Assembly (NCBI GenBank): GCA_031279175.1
Contig: JAITJA010000057.1
Coordinates: forward strand, 1 to 16,224
DNA from: Odoribacteraceae bacterium
Lineage (GTDB): Bacteria > Bacteroidota > Bacteroidia > Bacteroidales > Marinifilaceae
Direction: 5' to 3'
DNA length: 16,224 bases
The stretch's first letter is position 1. The number at the start of each line of letters is the position of its first letter. The translations under genes and the position numbers were made by a program. Under the pieces are notes generated by a model, which saw only the letters and a program-made list of their open reading frames with translations, did no database searches and was not told the DNA's origin. Positions 1 through 7,870 of this stretch are shown piece after piece.

Positions 1-695
1 GAGCGATCGATGCCGGCGATGTACTCGTGATTCCCGGGGCAGGCGAACACGCCACACCTGGCGTCAATCCGGCGCAAGACCTCCCAGGCGCGCCGTTCCT
101 CGAGTGGCCGGAGATCGCTGTCGATGACGTCCCCGGCGACGAGCACGACGTCCGGCCGTTCGCTGTTGATCTGCTCGATCCAGCGCGCCAGCTCCCGGTT
201 GCCGATGCCGTGGCCGAGATGGAGGTCGCTGACGAGAAGTAACGTGATCTCCCTGCCGGCGAGCTTGCCGGTGTCGATGGTCAGCTCGACGCGGCGCTTG
301 TGCAGGTAACAGATGTGGCCACCAACAAGTACCGCGATCACCGCGAGTAGCGCGACGAGGTATGTCACCCGCTCCCTCGACGGGAACGGGAGGAGATGGA
401 CGCGTCCGTCAATCCAAAGGAAAAGATCGCGGGCGAGAGTGGCCATCAAGAGATAAAGAAAAACGAAGATCCAGGTCGTGCCGACAACATGAAGGAGACC
501 AACAAGGCGCGTCGAGAGCAAGCCCGAGAGCACGAACGAGAGGATCATCGCGGTGGAGAGGAAAATCCCACCGGCAATGACGATCCAGCGGGTAACAGGC
601 GCGTGCCAGGGCAAGACCTGCCACAGGCGAAGAAAGACGTAGAAGTTCCCCCCGGCATAAAGGAGGAGGACGATAAGTACTGGTAATGTTTTCAT
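1..695 (-). CDS. Membrane-anchored metallophosphoesterase (partial, 3' end outside window)
   Basis: This partial gene encodes the first 231 complete codons of a calcineurin-like metallophosphoesterase; the C-terminus lies beyond base 1. Three metal-binding motifs are readable: SDLHLGHG (residues 156-163), AGDVID (187-192) and GNHE (221-224). They give the family order D-x-H, GDxxD, GNHE, which binds two metal ions. The N-terminal 130 residues are strongly hydrophobic and hold about four membrane segments (roughly 3-22, 37-59, 66-90, 109-128), so the catalytic domain follows a membrane anchor, as in YaeI/YkuE-like phosphoesterases. The substrate is unknown; lipid-linked phosphoesters are typical for this group. 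The ATG at 695 is chosen because MKTLPVLIVLLL follows directly; an in-frame ATG two codons upstream (701) is equally possible. The gene is separated from the upstream beta-galactosidase by a terminator and a tandem repeat, so it is probably an independent unit unrelated to the glycan cluster. Confidence 0.9.
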   Translation of the reverse strand, partial: MKTLPVLIVLLLYAGGNFYVFLRLWQVLPWHAPVTRWIVIAGGIFLSTAMILSFVLSGLLSTRLVGLLHVVGTTWIFVFLYLLMATLARDLFLWIDGRVHLLPFPSRERVTYLVALLAVIAVLVGGHICYLHKRRVELTIDTGKLAGREITLLLVSDLHLGHGIGNRELARWIEQINSERPDVVLVAGDVIDSDLRPLEERRAWEVLRRIDARCGVFACPGNHEYIAGIDR

Positions 696-733
696 GATCA
701 TTTCGCGATATGGTGGGGAGATGGGGCAAATCC

Positions 734-837
734 CGTGCCGTTCCCTCGTGCCGTTCCATCGTGCCGTTCCCTCGTGCCGTTCCCCCGTGCCGTTCCCCCG
801 TGCCGTTCCCTCGTGCCGTTCCCTCGTGCCGTTCCCC
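734..837. repeat. 13-bp minisatellite, eight tandem copies
   Basis: Eight uninterrupted copies of a 13-bp unit (plus strand CGTGCCGTTCCCT) run from 734 to 837. Variation is confined to the last two positions: CT, AT, CT, CC, CC, CT, CT, CC. The array lies between the terminator of the glycosidase operon and the start of the metallophosphoesterase. Thirteen is not a multiple of three, so a change of one copy would shift any reading frame through it; a coding role is unlikely. Units are nearly identical and directly adjacent, which is the hallmark of copy-number change by slippage. Confidence 0.95.
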
Positions 838-856
838 CCGTGAGGATTTTATACAA

Positions 857-890
857 CAACCCCCGGCAAGGAGATCTCTTGCCGGGGGCG
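857..890 (-). terminator. Terminator of the GH127-GH2 operon
   Basis: An 11-bp GC-rich stem (860-870 pairing with 878-888) closes a 7-base loop. It begins 18 bases after the beta-galactosidase stop. On the minus strand it is followed by TTGTTGTAT, a moderately T-rich tail. It fits an intrinsic terminator separating this operon from the metallophosphoesterase gene. Confidence 0.8.
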
Positions 891-905
891 TTCTATTTAC
901 CGGGA

Positions 906-3900
906 TTAACGCTTCTTCACGGGAGTGATGACCGCGTTAAAGGTATAATTCCCGTAAGGGAGGAGGTAATCCGCCCAGGGCCACGCGCCCCAGCTGTTTT
1001 GACAACCCAGCCCCATCTGCTTGAGATCAAAGGAGAGGACGGTCAGGTCGCGGGGTTTCAGCTCGCCGGAGTGCCGCTGCTCCTTGGCGAAACCGTCGTC
1101 GAGATCCTCCTGCAAGTAAGGCAGCGCGGAGGCAGAGAAAGGCAGGTCGGAAGTGATTTGCAGCCCTCGTCCGTCGGCGTCAATGACCTTCCAGTAGCGG
1201 AGGCCGGTCTTTGTCCCGGAGTCCTGCGGGCGAATGTAGGGATAATACTGCTCGCTGACGAGCTGCTTGTAATGCCCGAGCGGTTCGCCAAGATAACGAT
1301 CGATGTAATTCTCCCCCGGCCCGTGCCCGTAGAAGTCGATGCGGTCATATTCCCCGGGCATGACGAGCTGCATCCCGAAGCGGAAGAGATGCGGCATATC
1401 CTTCTTCTCCGACGCGGTGACGAGACTTTCCGTCACGCCGATTTCCCCCCGGTCGTTGATCTCGTAGCGCGTGTGCAACTCGGCCTCGAGACGCGGTAGT
1501 TCGTGGACAAAAAGCAGGACGGCGTTATTTCCCTCGCTCTCGATCTTGTCGCTTTTTTTCCGGAAGTCCGGGTTTTTCCACGCGGCGAGACGGAACTGGA
1601 GATTGGCCCCCATGTCGTTATCCGTCGGGGCGCGCCAGAAGTTGGGACGCAGGGCGTACCCCTCGAGCAGGAGATCCTCCCCGTCGAGACGCACGCGCTC
1701 GATCCAGCCGGAGCGAGTGTTGAATGTAATCTCGACCTCGTCCGCGGAGACGATGGCGCGGACATTGTCGCGGTAAACCGTCACGGGCTTTTTCCCTTGC
1801 GCGACCCCCGCGGCGGGGATGGCGCGAGGAGCTACCTCCACCTGGTCAAAGGCAACGACATGCCCGGCAGGCAGGAGTTGCCTTGCCTCCCTGAGCTTGT
1901 AGGCGACGTTGAGGAGTAGCTCCTTCCCCGCCGGGGCCTTGCGGGCGTCAAACGGCACGACGAGACGGACGCGCTCCCCGGGATTGATGTTGAGGCGGTC
2001 GATGACGCCCTGTTGCACGGGATCCCCGTCGGCAAGCAGTTGCCACTCGAGGTAGTACGCGGAGAGATCGGTGAAGAAGTTTTCGTTGTAGATGGAGACG
2101 ATGCCCCGGGAGATGTCCGCCGGCTCGGTCCAAATGGACTGGTATGTTTTCCTGATCTCGCTCATGTGCGGGTTCGGCACGCGGTCGGGGCTGATGAGAC
2201 CGTTGCAGTTGAAATTCTTGTCTGAGGGATCGTAAGGGTCGTAGTCGCCGCCGTAGGTGTAGATGATCGACCCGTCGTCCGCGCGCTCGCGGAGAGCCTG
2301 GTCGACGAAGTCCCAAACGAAGCCCCCCTGGAGATTGGGGTAGGCGCGGATGAGATCCCAGTACTCCTTGACGCCGCCGACGGAGTTTCCCATCGCGTGG
2401 GCGTACTCGCAGAGGATGAAGGGACGCTGCTGGGAGTTGTCCTCACCGTAACGCTTCATCCTGTCCGGCCCGGCGTACATGGGGCAGACCACGTCGGTGT
2501 TGAAGGCCTGGTGAGCTTGCTCGTATTGCACGGGGCGGCTGGGGTCTCGTTGCTTGATCCACGTGTAGCAGGCCTCGAAGTTGGGGCCGTTGCCGGCCTC
2601 GTTGCCAAGCGACCAGAAGATGATTGAGGGGTGATTCTTGAAGGCCTCGACCATGCGTTGGTTACGCTCGAGATGGGCAAGGGCGTAGGCGGGGTTCTTG
2701 GCGAGGGTGTTTTCCCCGTATCCCATCCCGTGCGATTCGATGTTTCCCTCGCAGACGAGGTAGACGCCGTACTCGTCGCAGAGGTCGTACCAGAAGGGGT
2801 CGTCGGGATAATGGCAGGTGCGGATGGCGTTGAGGTTGTTTTCTTTTACGATACGGATGTCCTCGATCATGCGCTCGCGGGAGATGACGTAGCCCGTGGC
2901 AGGATCCATCTCGTGGCGGTTGGCCCCCTTGAAGAGGACGGGCTTCCCGTTCACCCATACCTGCCCGAGGTCTTTCTTGAGTTCGATCTCGCGGAAGCCA
3001 ACGCGTTGGGGGATGACTTCAATGACTTTCCCCCCGCTCTTGAGCGTGAGCAGCAGGCGGTAGAGGTTGGGGTCTTCGGCACTCCAGAGGGCCGGGGCCT
3101 TGACGATGAGGTTGGCGAGGAAGTTGCCCTTGCCGTCGGGCTTGATCCCGCGGACGGAGAGGACGTGGTTGTTGTTGGCGTCGAAGAGCTCGGCGTCAAT
3201 CGTTCCGCTGCCCTTGAGGATGCCGGAGATGGAGAGGGTGGCGTCGCGGTAAGCCTCGTCCAGGTCGGTGACGATGAAGAGATCCTCGACGCGGTTTTTC
3301 TCGCGGGCGTAGAGGTACACGTCTCGGGCGATGCCACTGAGCCGCCAGAAGTCTTGATCCTCGAGGTAGCTCCCGTCGCACCAGCGGTAGACTTGCATGG
3401 CGATGAGATTTTTTCCCGGCCGGATGAACTTCGTGATGTTGAACTCGGCGGCCATCTTGCTGTCCTCGCTGTACCCGACGTATCTCCCGTTAACCCACAC
3501 GTAGAGGTTGGAGGTGGCCGAGCCGACGCGGAGGAAGATGTCATCGCCACTCCAGCCGGCGGGGATCTCGATGAAACGACGGTAAGAGCCGACGTTGTTG
3601 TCGCGCTCCTCGATACGCGGCGGTTCCGGACGGAATTGTGTCGACCACGGGTAGCCGGCATTCACGTACACGGGTTTCCCGTATCCGTTTAACTCCCAGA
3701 TTCCCGGGACAGGGAAGTCAACCCAGTGACTGTCCTCGAAGTCCAGGCGGTAGAAGTTAACGGGACGGTCTGTCTGGTCTTTGACCCAGTTGAATTTCCA
3801 CTTACCGTTTAGCGAGAGGAAATTGGAGGCCTCTTCTTTTACCCCGGCCCGGGCCTGCTCCGCCGAAGGATAGGCGAAGAAGTTCGCTCGCGTTTCCACT

Positions 3901-4016
3901 CGGTTGATCTGGTTGACGCGCGGGTCGAGCCATTCCGGTGTTTGTGCCGTGGCCCGGATGCCCCCCAGGAGGAGGATAGCGAGGATAATCGCGTTGGTGT
4001 TGAGATGGTGTTTCAT
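906..4016 (-). CDS. Secreted LacZ-type GH2 beta-galactosidase
   Basis: A full-length (1036 aa) five-domain GH2 beta-galactosidase, the size of E. coli LacZ. A signal peptide (1-24, ending IRATA before QTPEW) exports it. The sugar-binding jelly-roll spans about 60-235 and the Ig-like domain about 236-345. The TIM barrel (about 347-640) carries the acid/base Glu473 in SLGNEAGNG and the nucleophile Glu537 in FILCEYAHAMGNS. A second Ig-like region and the C-terminal Bgal_small_N domain follow, with RPNFWRAPTDND (790-801) and GHGPGENYIDR (897-907). The family releases terminal beta-D-galactose; the export signal points to plant or host oligosaccharides rather than imported lactose. It follows the GH127 gene by 21 bp, so the two are co-transcribed and probably act on the same arabinose-decorated galactan, the galactosidase after arabinose removal. 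All catalytic motifs are intact. The exact linkage is not predictable. Confidence 0.95.
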   Translation of the reverse strand: MKHHLNTNAIILAILLLGGIRATAQTPEWLDPRVNQINRVETRANFFAYPSAEQARAGVKEEASNFLSLNGKWKFNWVKDQTDRPVNFYRLDFEDSHWVDFPVPGIWELNGYGKPVYVNAGYPWSTQFRPEPPRIEERDNNVGSYRRFIEIPAGWSGDDIFLRVGSATSNLYVWVNGRYVGYSEDSKMAAEFNITKFIRPGKNLIAMQVYRWCDGSYLEDQDFWRLSGIARDVYLYAREKNRVEDLFIVTDLDEAYRDATLSISGILKGSGTIDAELFDANNNHVLSVRGIKPDGKGNFLANLIVKAPALWSAEDPNLYRLLLTLKSGGKVIEVIPQRVGFREIELKKDLGQVWVNGKPVLFKGANRHEMDPATGYVISRERMIEDIRIVKENNLNAIRTCHYPDDPFWYDLCDEYGVYLVCEGNIESHGMGYGENTLAKNPAYALAHLERNQRMVEAFKNHPSIIFWSLGNEAGNGPNFEACYTWIKQRDPSRPVQYEQAHQAFNTDVVCPMYAGPDRMKRYGEDNSQQRPFILCEYAHAMGNSVGGVKEYWDLIRAYPNLQGGFVWDFVDQALRERADDGSIIYTYGGDYDPYDPSDKNFNCNGLISPDRVPNPHMSEIRKTYQSIWTEPADISRGIVSIYNENFFTDLSAYYLEWQLLADGDPVQQGVIDRLNINPGERVRLVVPFDARKAPAGKELLLNVAYKLREARQLLPAGHVVAFDQVEVAPRAIPAAGVAQGKKPVTVYRDNVRAIVSADEVEITFNTRSGWIERVRLDGEDLLLEGYALRPNFWRAPTDNDMGANLQFRLAAWKNPDFRKKSDKIESEGNNAVLLFVHELPRLEAELHTRYEINDRGEIGVTESLVTASEKKDMPHLFRFGMQLVMPGEYDRIDFYGHGPGENYIDRYLGEPLGHYKQLVSEQYYPYIRPQDSGTKTGLRYWKVIDADGRGLQITSDLPFSASALPYLQEDLDDGFAKEQRHSGELKPRDLTVLSFDLKQMGLGCQNSWGAWPWADYLLPYGNYTFNAVITPVKKR

Positions 4017-4037
4017 GATGTGATGTGTTAGTGTTAT

Positions 4038-6437
4038 CTATTTGACTTCCCATTCAAAGATCCCCGAGGAGTGTTCCACCGGGAGTTGTACTTCTAATTT
4101 TAGCGCGGTGGTGGTAACCGGTTCGAAGGTTACGCGACACGCGACGCCTTTCGTTGTCGGGTAGGCCGACGTGTTGTTGACGGGCAGCCAGTCGCCACCG
4201 TCGTTCTTGTAGTAGATCTTCCACGCGGCGGGAACGCGGCAGCCTCCCCACGGGCCGTCGTCAAACCAGTAGACGGTGGAACGGGATACCTGTTCGGGGG
4301 CGGCAAACTCGTATATGACCCACTCCGCGCTGTTGTTCTTGGGCCACCAGTGGAAGTAGGGGGCGGAACGATCCTCCGGGCCGCGCGGCACGAGGCGGTC
4401 GTTGATAGCTGAACGGGCGCTGCCACCGCGCGATGTAGAGAGCTTGCTCCTGGAGGCAACCGTCGGGGGCATCGTCGGGCGAGTGGCGGTCAACTCCGCC
4501 GGTAACCAGACGGACATTTCCCCGGCGCCGCGATGTGCCCACGCGTAGTAGGGGATCAGGGTGAGGGTGACGTCTTCCGGGCGCAACTTGTCGCTCTCGT
4601 CAAAGCGCAGGGCCTGGACGTCGCTCTTGAGCTGGACGACCCCCTTCAGGAGATCGGGACGATACTCGGCCTCGAAACGCGGGGATCCTCCCGTGAAGAG
4701 GCTTAACACGCTGAAGTTGTTGTCCGGCCACTCGGCACAATAGACTACCGGGCCGCGCTCCACGGCAATCCTCCCCCGGTCGGCCTCGACGGCCTGGTGG
4801 GCGCGGACGAGACGCGGCTCCATGTCAAGATGTAGCTCGACGATGTCGCCTCGCTTCCACTTGCGGGAGATCGTGAGGTATCCCTGCTCCGTCGTCCCGT
4901 CCACGTCTTTCCCGTTGACGCGCACGCGGTAGGAGGGAATTTTATCGTCGGCGTAGTAGTAGAGGTCGCTGGGCACAACCTCGTTGCGCGCCCACCCCGG
5001 GACGCGGATTTTTAGACCGAAAGAAGAGATTCCCTTCGGATCGACCTCTATCTTCACGTCGCCGTCCCACGGGTAGTCGGAGGTTTGCTTCAAGTTCACG
5101 GTCTTCCCCTTCACGGGGATCGTTGCCTCGTTCGAGACGAAGAGGTTGATGTAAATATTGTCGTCCTTCACGGCGTAGACGTACCCGGGCATGGACGGGA
5201 TGAAACGGCAGATGTTGGAAGGGCAACATGCACAGCCAAACCAGGCGGCCCGCCCGTGTTGACCGATGGATTCAAGGGGATTCGGGTAGAAGAATCCGTC
5301 GCCATCCAGCGAAACACCCGAGAGAAGGCCGTTGTAAAGGCTGCGCTCGAGAACATCGTAGTACTTGGCGTCGCCATGGAGGAGGAAGAGCCGGTAGTTC
5401 CAGTACACGTTGCCAATGGCCGCGCAGGTCTCGCAGTAGGCCGACATGTTGGGCAACTCGTAATTCTTCCCGAAGGCCTCGCCACTACCGGTGGCGCCGA
5501 TGCCGCCGGTGATGTAGAGCTTCTTCGCGACCACGTTGTCCCATATCCGCCCGATGGCGTCAATATAGGCCTGCTCGCCCGTGAGCGCGGCGACGTCGGC
5601 AACACCGGAGTACATGTAAGCAGCTCGCACGGCATGGCCCACGGCCTCATCTTGTTCCAAGACGGGTTTGTGTGCCTGACTGTACGCGTCTTTCCGCGAG
5701 GTGTAGCCCCGCTTGTCGATAAAGAATTTGGCCATGTCGAGGTATTTCTTCTCCCCGGTGAGCACGTAGAGTTTGGCCAGCGCCATCTCCGCGATCTGGT
5801 GACCGGGAACGGCTACCACTTTCCCCGGGCCTTCCCCGATCTCCCGGCAGACGCAGTCGGCGTACCGTATGGCGATGTCAAGGAAGTTCCGTTGCCCGGT
5901 GGCCTGGTAGTGGGCGATGGCCCCCTCCACCATGTGACCGAGGTTATAGAACTCGTGGCTCAGGTCTTCAACTTTTTCCCATCGTTTCGTCCCGGCCCAC
6001 TCGTGCGGGTGTTCCGGGTTCATCGTGCGTGCCGTGTAGAGGTATCCGTCCGGCTCTTGTGCGGCGGCAACGATCACCAGGACGCTGTCGATGTAGCGTT
6101 TCAATTTTTCGTCGGGGAAACTTTGCAGCAGGTAGCTCGCCCCCTCGATGGTCTTGTAGACGTCGGTGTCGTCGAAGGAGAGTCCGGTTACCTTGTTTAG
6201 CGGGCTGGGATTAGCAGCCATCTCGAAGTTTTTGTAGCGACCGGTCTCCTCGCATTTCTGGAAAGCTAACGGGATGGTTACTTCCCGACTGGCTTGTAAT
6301 CGCTGGCCCCAGAAGGCGTCGGTCACTTTTACCCTGGTAAAGGGAACAGGGGAGACGGGGTATCCCGCGTCCTGCTGCTGCCCGCGCGTGTTCAATGCCA
6401 GGGCGCAGCCGATGAGGAGGAAGAATAGATTTTTCAT
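4038..6437 (-). CDS. GH127 beta-L-arabinofuranosidase (DUF1680) with C-terminal F5/8-like domain
   Basis: A 799-residue DUF1680/GH127 enzyme, a family that removes beta-linked L-arabinofuranose with a zinc-bound cysteine nucleophile. The (alpha/alpha)6 barrel covers about 30-420 and beta-sandwich domains follow. Glu336 and Cys338 in YCETC, plus Cys404 and Cys405 in CACCPSN, match Glu338, Cys340, Cys417 and Cys418 of Bifidobacterium HypBA1, so zinc site and nucleophile (Cys404) are intact. The last about 120 residues (HWWPKNNSAEWVIYEF to the end) look like an F5/8-type galactose-binding-like sandwich. The start at 6437 gives a clean signal peptide (MKNLFFLLIGCALALNTRG); the frame opens upstream to 6503, but that adds a charged non-signal leader. 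The N-terminus (VPFTRVKVTDAFWGQRL) is unlike GH146. It is first in the operon and divergent from the Nudix regulator, its probable controller. Some GH127 members act on other sugars, so substrate is less certain than fold. Confidence 0.92.
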   Translation of the reverse strand: MKNLFFLLIGCALALNTRGQQQDAGYPVSPVPFTRVKVTDAFWGQRLQASREVTIPLAFQKCEETGRYKNFEMAANPSPLNKVTGLSFDDTDVYKTIEGASYLLQSFPDEKLKRYIDSVLVIVAAAQEPDGYLYTARTMNPEHPHEWAGTKRWEKVEDLSHEFYNLGHMVEGAIAHYQATGQRNFLDIAIRYADCVCREIGEGPGKVVAVPGHQIAEMALAKLYVLTGEKKYLDMAKFFIDKRGYTSRKDAYSQAHKPVLEQDEAVGHAVRAAYMYSGVADVAALTGEQAYIDAIGRIWDNVVAKKLYITGGIGATGSGEAFGKNYELPNMSAYCETCAAIGNVYWNYRLFLLHGDAKYYDVLERSLYNGLLSGVSLDGDGFFYPNPLESIGQHGRAAWFGCACCPSNICRFIPSMPGYVYAVKDDNIYINLFVSNEATIPVKGKTVNLKQTSDYPWDGDVKIEVDPKGISSFGLKIRVPGWARNEVVPSDLYYYADDKIPSYRVRVNGKDVDGTTEQGYLTISRKWKRGDIVELHLDMEPRLVRAHQAVEADRGRIAVERGPVVYCAEWPDNNFSVLSLFTGGSPRFEAEYRPDLLKGVVQLKSDVQALRFDESDKLRPEDVTLTLIPYYAWAHRGAGEMSVWLPAELTATRPTMPPTVASRSKLSTSRGGSARSAINDRLVPRGPEDRSAPYFHWWPKNNSAEWVIYEFAAPEQVSRSTVYWFDDGPWGGCRVPAAWKIYYKNDGGDWLPVNNTSAYPTTKGVACRVTFEPVTTTALKLEVQLPVEHSSGIFEWEVK

Positions 6438-6500
6438 GATCCTATGGGTTTTAAAAGTTAAGTTTGTCGCGTCTCGCCCGACACGGGAAAGAACGCGGAA

Positions 6501-6508
6501 CAAAAATA
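6501..6508 (-). promoter_or_regulatory. Candidate -7 element for the GH127 operon
   Basis: On the minus strand the bases read TATTTTTG, matching the Bacteroidetes -7 consensus TAnnTTTG. It lies about 63 bases before the GH127 start, giving a leader of roughly 55-60 bases. No convincing TTTG element is found about 19 bases further upstream, so the promoter would be weak alone and may need activation. Confidence 0.4.
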
Positions 6509-6741
6509 GTGGAAAACGCGAGAGAACAGTATGTCATACACCCTTTTTTTACTTGTAGCGCGATTTTAATCCACACGAATGCCTGTACTCTCCTCATGTC
6601 AACGGCAATAATATGTTTGTAACTCAACCGGCAGCGAACCGATCGGCATGGTCAACGAGCGCGTTCCCGCCGGTTTTTCCAAGATAACAGGTCATAAATA
6701 CCTTCATTGGATCGAAATTACGCGTTTAACGGGGGAGATAT

Positions 6742-6772
6742 TTTGATATTCACGAAAAATTTTCTATGTTTG
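6742..6772 (+). promoter_or_regulatory. Bacteroidetes-type promoter of the Nudix regulator
   Basis: TTTG (6742-6745), exactly 19 bases, then TATGTTTG (6765-6772) is a full match to the Bacteroidetes sigma-ABfr consensus TTTG-N19-21-TAnnTTTG. Transcription would begin near 6779, about 57 bases before the regulator ATG. The palindrome GAAAAATTTTC lies between the two boxes, where a bound repressor would block RNA polymerase. Confidence 0.75.
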
Positions 6773-6836
6773 GCTCGTTATTTAATGTGTCCGGCAGTAG
6801 CCGGAAGGTGATTGTAGAATTAATAATGCAAAAGAT

Positions 6837-7550
6837 ATGAATAACGAGACATCTTTTTATGCCGGCGAACAAGACTTCAAGGTTGCCGTTGATTGTATTA
6901 TTTTTGGCTTCGACGGGGAAGGTTTGAAGCTATTGTTGTTGAAGCGTGACTTCGCCCCGAACGAGGGAGATTGGTCACTGGTAGGAGGTTTCTTGCAACG
7001 CGACGAAAATCTCGACCAGGCCGCCGAACGCGTGTTGAGGCACTACACCGGTATCGAACGGGTGTACATGGAGCAGTTGATGACGTTTAGCGAGGTGGAT
7101 CGCGATCCCGGGGGACGCGTGGTGTCGGCTGCCTATTTCGCGCTGATGGACATCCGGAATTACAACAAGCAGGTGCATAATGCCGTCTGGGTGCTCCTGG
7201 ATAAGATGCCGGACTTGATCTTCGACCATAACCTGATGGTGAAGAAGGCTCTGGGACGGATGAGACGCCGGGCCTCTAATTGCCCGGTCGGCTTTAACCT
7301 GCTCCCGCGAGAGTTCACGCTTCCTTTCTTGCAACAGCTCTACGAGACAATCTTCGGGTTCGACATGGATAAACGGAATTTCAGGAAGAAAATCCAGAGT
7401 ATGAATATTCTTGTCAATACCGGCAGGAAGGATCATTCCAATTCCAAAAAAGGGGCGTTCCTCTACTCGTTCGACGAGCAAAAGTATAACGAGATGCTGG
7501 AGAACGGGTATAATCCCAATTTTTTCAGTATTAATTATAACCCGAGGTAA
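6837..7550 (+). CDS. Nudix-type transcriptional regulator, AraR/NrtR-like
   Basis: A 237-residue regulator with an N-terminal Nudix fold (about 12-145) and a C-terminal winged-helix DNA-binding domain (about 153-220). The Nudix box at 51-73 is degenerate: in place of the catalytic REUxEExGU it reads RVLRHYTGI, so the metal-binding glutamates are lost and hydrolysis is unlikely, as in sugar-sensing members of this group. The arrangement matches the Bacteroides thetaiotaomicron L-arabinose regulator AraR (BT0354), which uses a Nudix domain to bind arabinose. It is divergent from a GH127 beta-L-arabinofuranosidase and close to a GH51 gene, so arabinose is the best-guess effector; other Nudix regulators answer to xylose, NAD metabolites or different sugars. 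It is the only plus-strand protein gene here and is monocistronic, with its own promoter and terminator. No clear ribosome binding site precedes the ATG, as is usual in this phylum. Confidence 0.85.
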   Translation: MNNETSFYAGEQDFKVAVDCIIFGFDGEGLKLLLLKRDFAPNEGDWSLVGGFLQRDENLDQAAERVLRHYTGIERVYMEQLMTFSEVDRDPGGRVVSAAYFALMDIRNYNKQVHNAVWVLLDKMPDLIFDHNLMVKKALGRMRRRASNCPVGFNLLPREFTLPFLQQLYETIFGFDMDKRNFRKKIQSMNILVNTGRKDHSNSKKGAFLYSFDEQKYNEMLENGYNPNFFSINYNPR

Positions 7551-7567
7551 CCGGGCAAAATGAAACC

Positions 7568-7604
7568 CCTCCCGTGAAGGCATTCTTCACGGGAGGTTTT
7601 TTTT
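7568..7604 (+). terminator. Intrinsic terminator of the Nudix regulator gene
   Basis: A perfect 12-bp stem (7568-7579 with 7585-7596) closes a 5-base loop and is followed at once by eight T residues (7597-7604). It starts 18 bases after the regulator stop codon. This is the strongest terminator in the window. Confidence 0.92.
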
Positions 7605-7719
7605 ATGTCGCGCGGGAGGCGTGGCGCTCCGTTTCTTTGTCCTCGTTTAAAGTCCCATGATTCTGCCCGTCGCCGTTGACGACGCGCTGGAGAGCCCCCC
7701 TTTCATCGCCTCCTAAACG

Positions 7720-7749
7720 AAAAGCGCCCTCCCGGGGGAAGGCGCTTTT
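7720..7749 (-). terminator. Terminator after tRNA-Leu
   Basis: A 9-bp stem AAAAGCGCC/GGCGCTTTT (7720-7728 with 7741-7749), extended inward across one mismatch, begins 4 bases after the 3' end of the tRNA. On the minus strand it ends in TTTTCGTTTA. It may also stop plus-strand transcription, since TTTTT follows on that side. The stretch 7605-7719 holds no gene I can support. Confidence 0.7.
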
Positions 7750-7753
7750 TCCG

Positions 7754-7837
7754 TACTCGAGGCGGGACTTGAACCCGCACGACCGCAATGGTCACGGGAT
7801 TTTAAGTCCCGCGTGTCTACCATTCCACCACTCGAGC
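7754..7837 (-). tRNA. tRNA-Leu(UAA)
   Basis: The minus strand folds as a class II tRNA. The acceptor stem GCTCGAG pairs with CTCGAGT (G-T at the first pair), and the discriminator is A. The anticodon stem CGGGA/TCCCG encloses the loop CTTAAAA with anticodon TAA. A long variable arm (TGACCATTGCGGTC) and a T arm GCGGG-TTCAAGT-CCCGC follow. The long arm plus anticodon identify leucine UUA/UUG decoding. CCA is not encoded (CGG follows), so it must be added after transcription. It lies between the two glycosidase operons. Confidence 0.95.
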
Positions 7838-7870
7838 AATCTTGTTAAGAGCGCGCGAGGAATCTTCGTG

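Larger units (their letters stand above)
6438..6836. promoter_or_regulatory. Divergent intergenic control region (GH127 operon / Nudix regulator)
   Basis: This 399-bp gene-free stretch is clearly richer in A and T than the flanking genes and separates two divergently transcribed units. It holds the regulator promoter (listed separately), a candidate GH127 promoter, an 11-bp palindrome GAAAAATTTTC (6754-6764), a direct repeat of GATATT at 6737-6742 and 6745-6750, and a small hairpin CCGGC-AGTA-GCCGG (6791-6804) in the likely regulator leader. The middle (about 6540-6735) shows nothing else I can interpret. A small-effector regulator next to its target normally binds here. Confidence 0.6.

Noticed and set aside
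409..759. Minus-strand frame of 116 codons overlapping the metallophosphoesterase
   Set aside because: It is in a different frame from the phosphoesterase, whose membrane segments and metal motifs are unmistakable; its ATG lies inside the repeat.
734..837. CRISPR array
   Set aside because: Units are 13 bp and directly adjacent with no spacers; there are no cas genes.
735..1499. Plus-strand frame starting in the 13-bp repeat (repeated PFPRAVP peptide)
   Set aside because: The repeat peptide is a by-product of the minisatellite, and the rest is antisense to the beta-galactosidase.
2631..3692. 353-codon plus-strand frame opposite the LacZ-type gene
   Set aside because: Antisense shadow: acidic, Val/Gly-rich, no domain, and the minus strand is clearly the coding one.
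4380..4490. Possible frameshift in the low-complexity linker of GH127 (STSRGGSARS)
   Set aside because: Sequence on both sides stays in one frame and continues into a recognisable F5/8-like domain.
6438..6503. N-terminal extension of GH127 to an upstream ATG at 6503
   Set aside because: It would put 22 charged residues before a typical signal peptide and overlap the candidate promoter.
6612..6619. Second TATGTTTG on the plus strand
   Set aside because: It matches the -7 box, but no TTTG lies about 19-21 bases upstream and the leader would exceed 200 bases.
7603..7788. Small minus-strand frame overlapping the tRNA-Leu terminator
   Set aside because: It overlaps the tRNA and terminator and has no domain or coding character.
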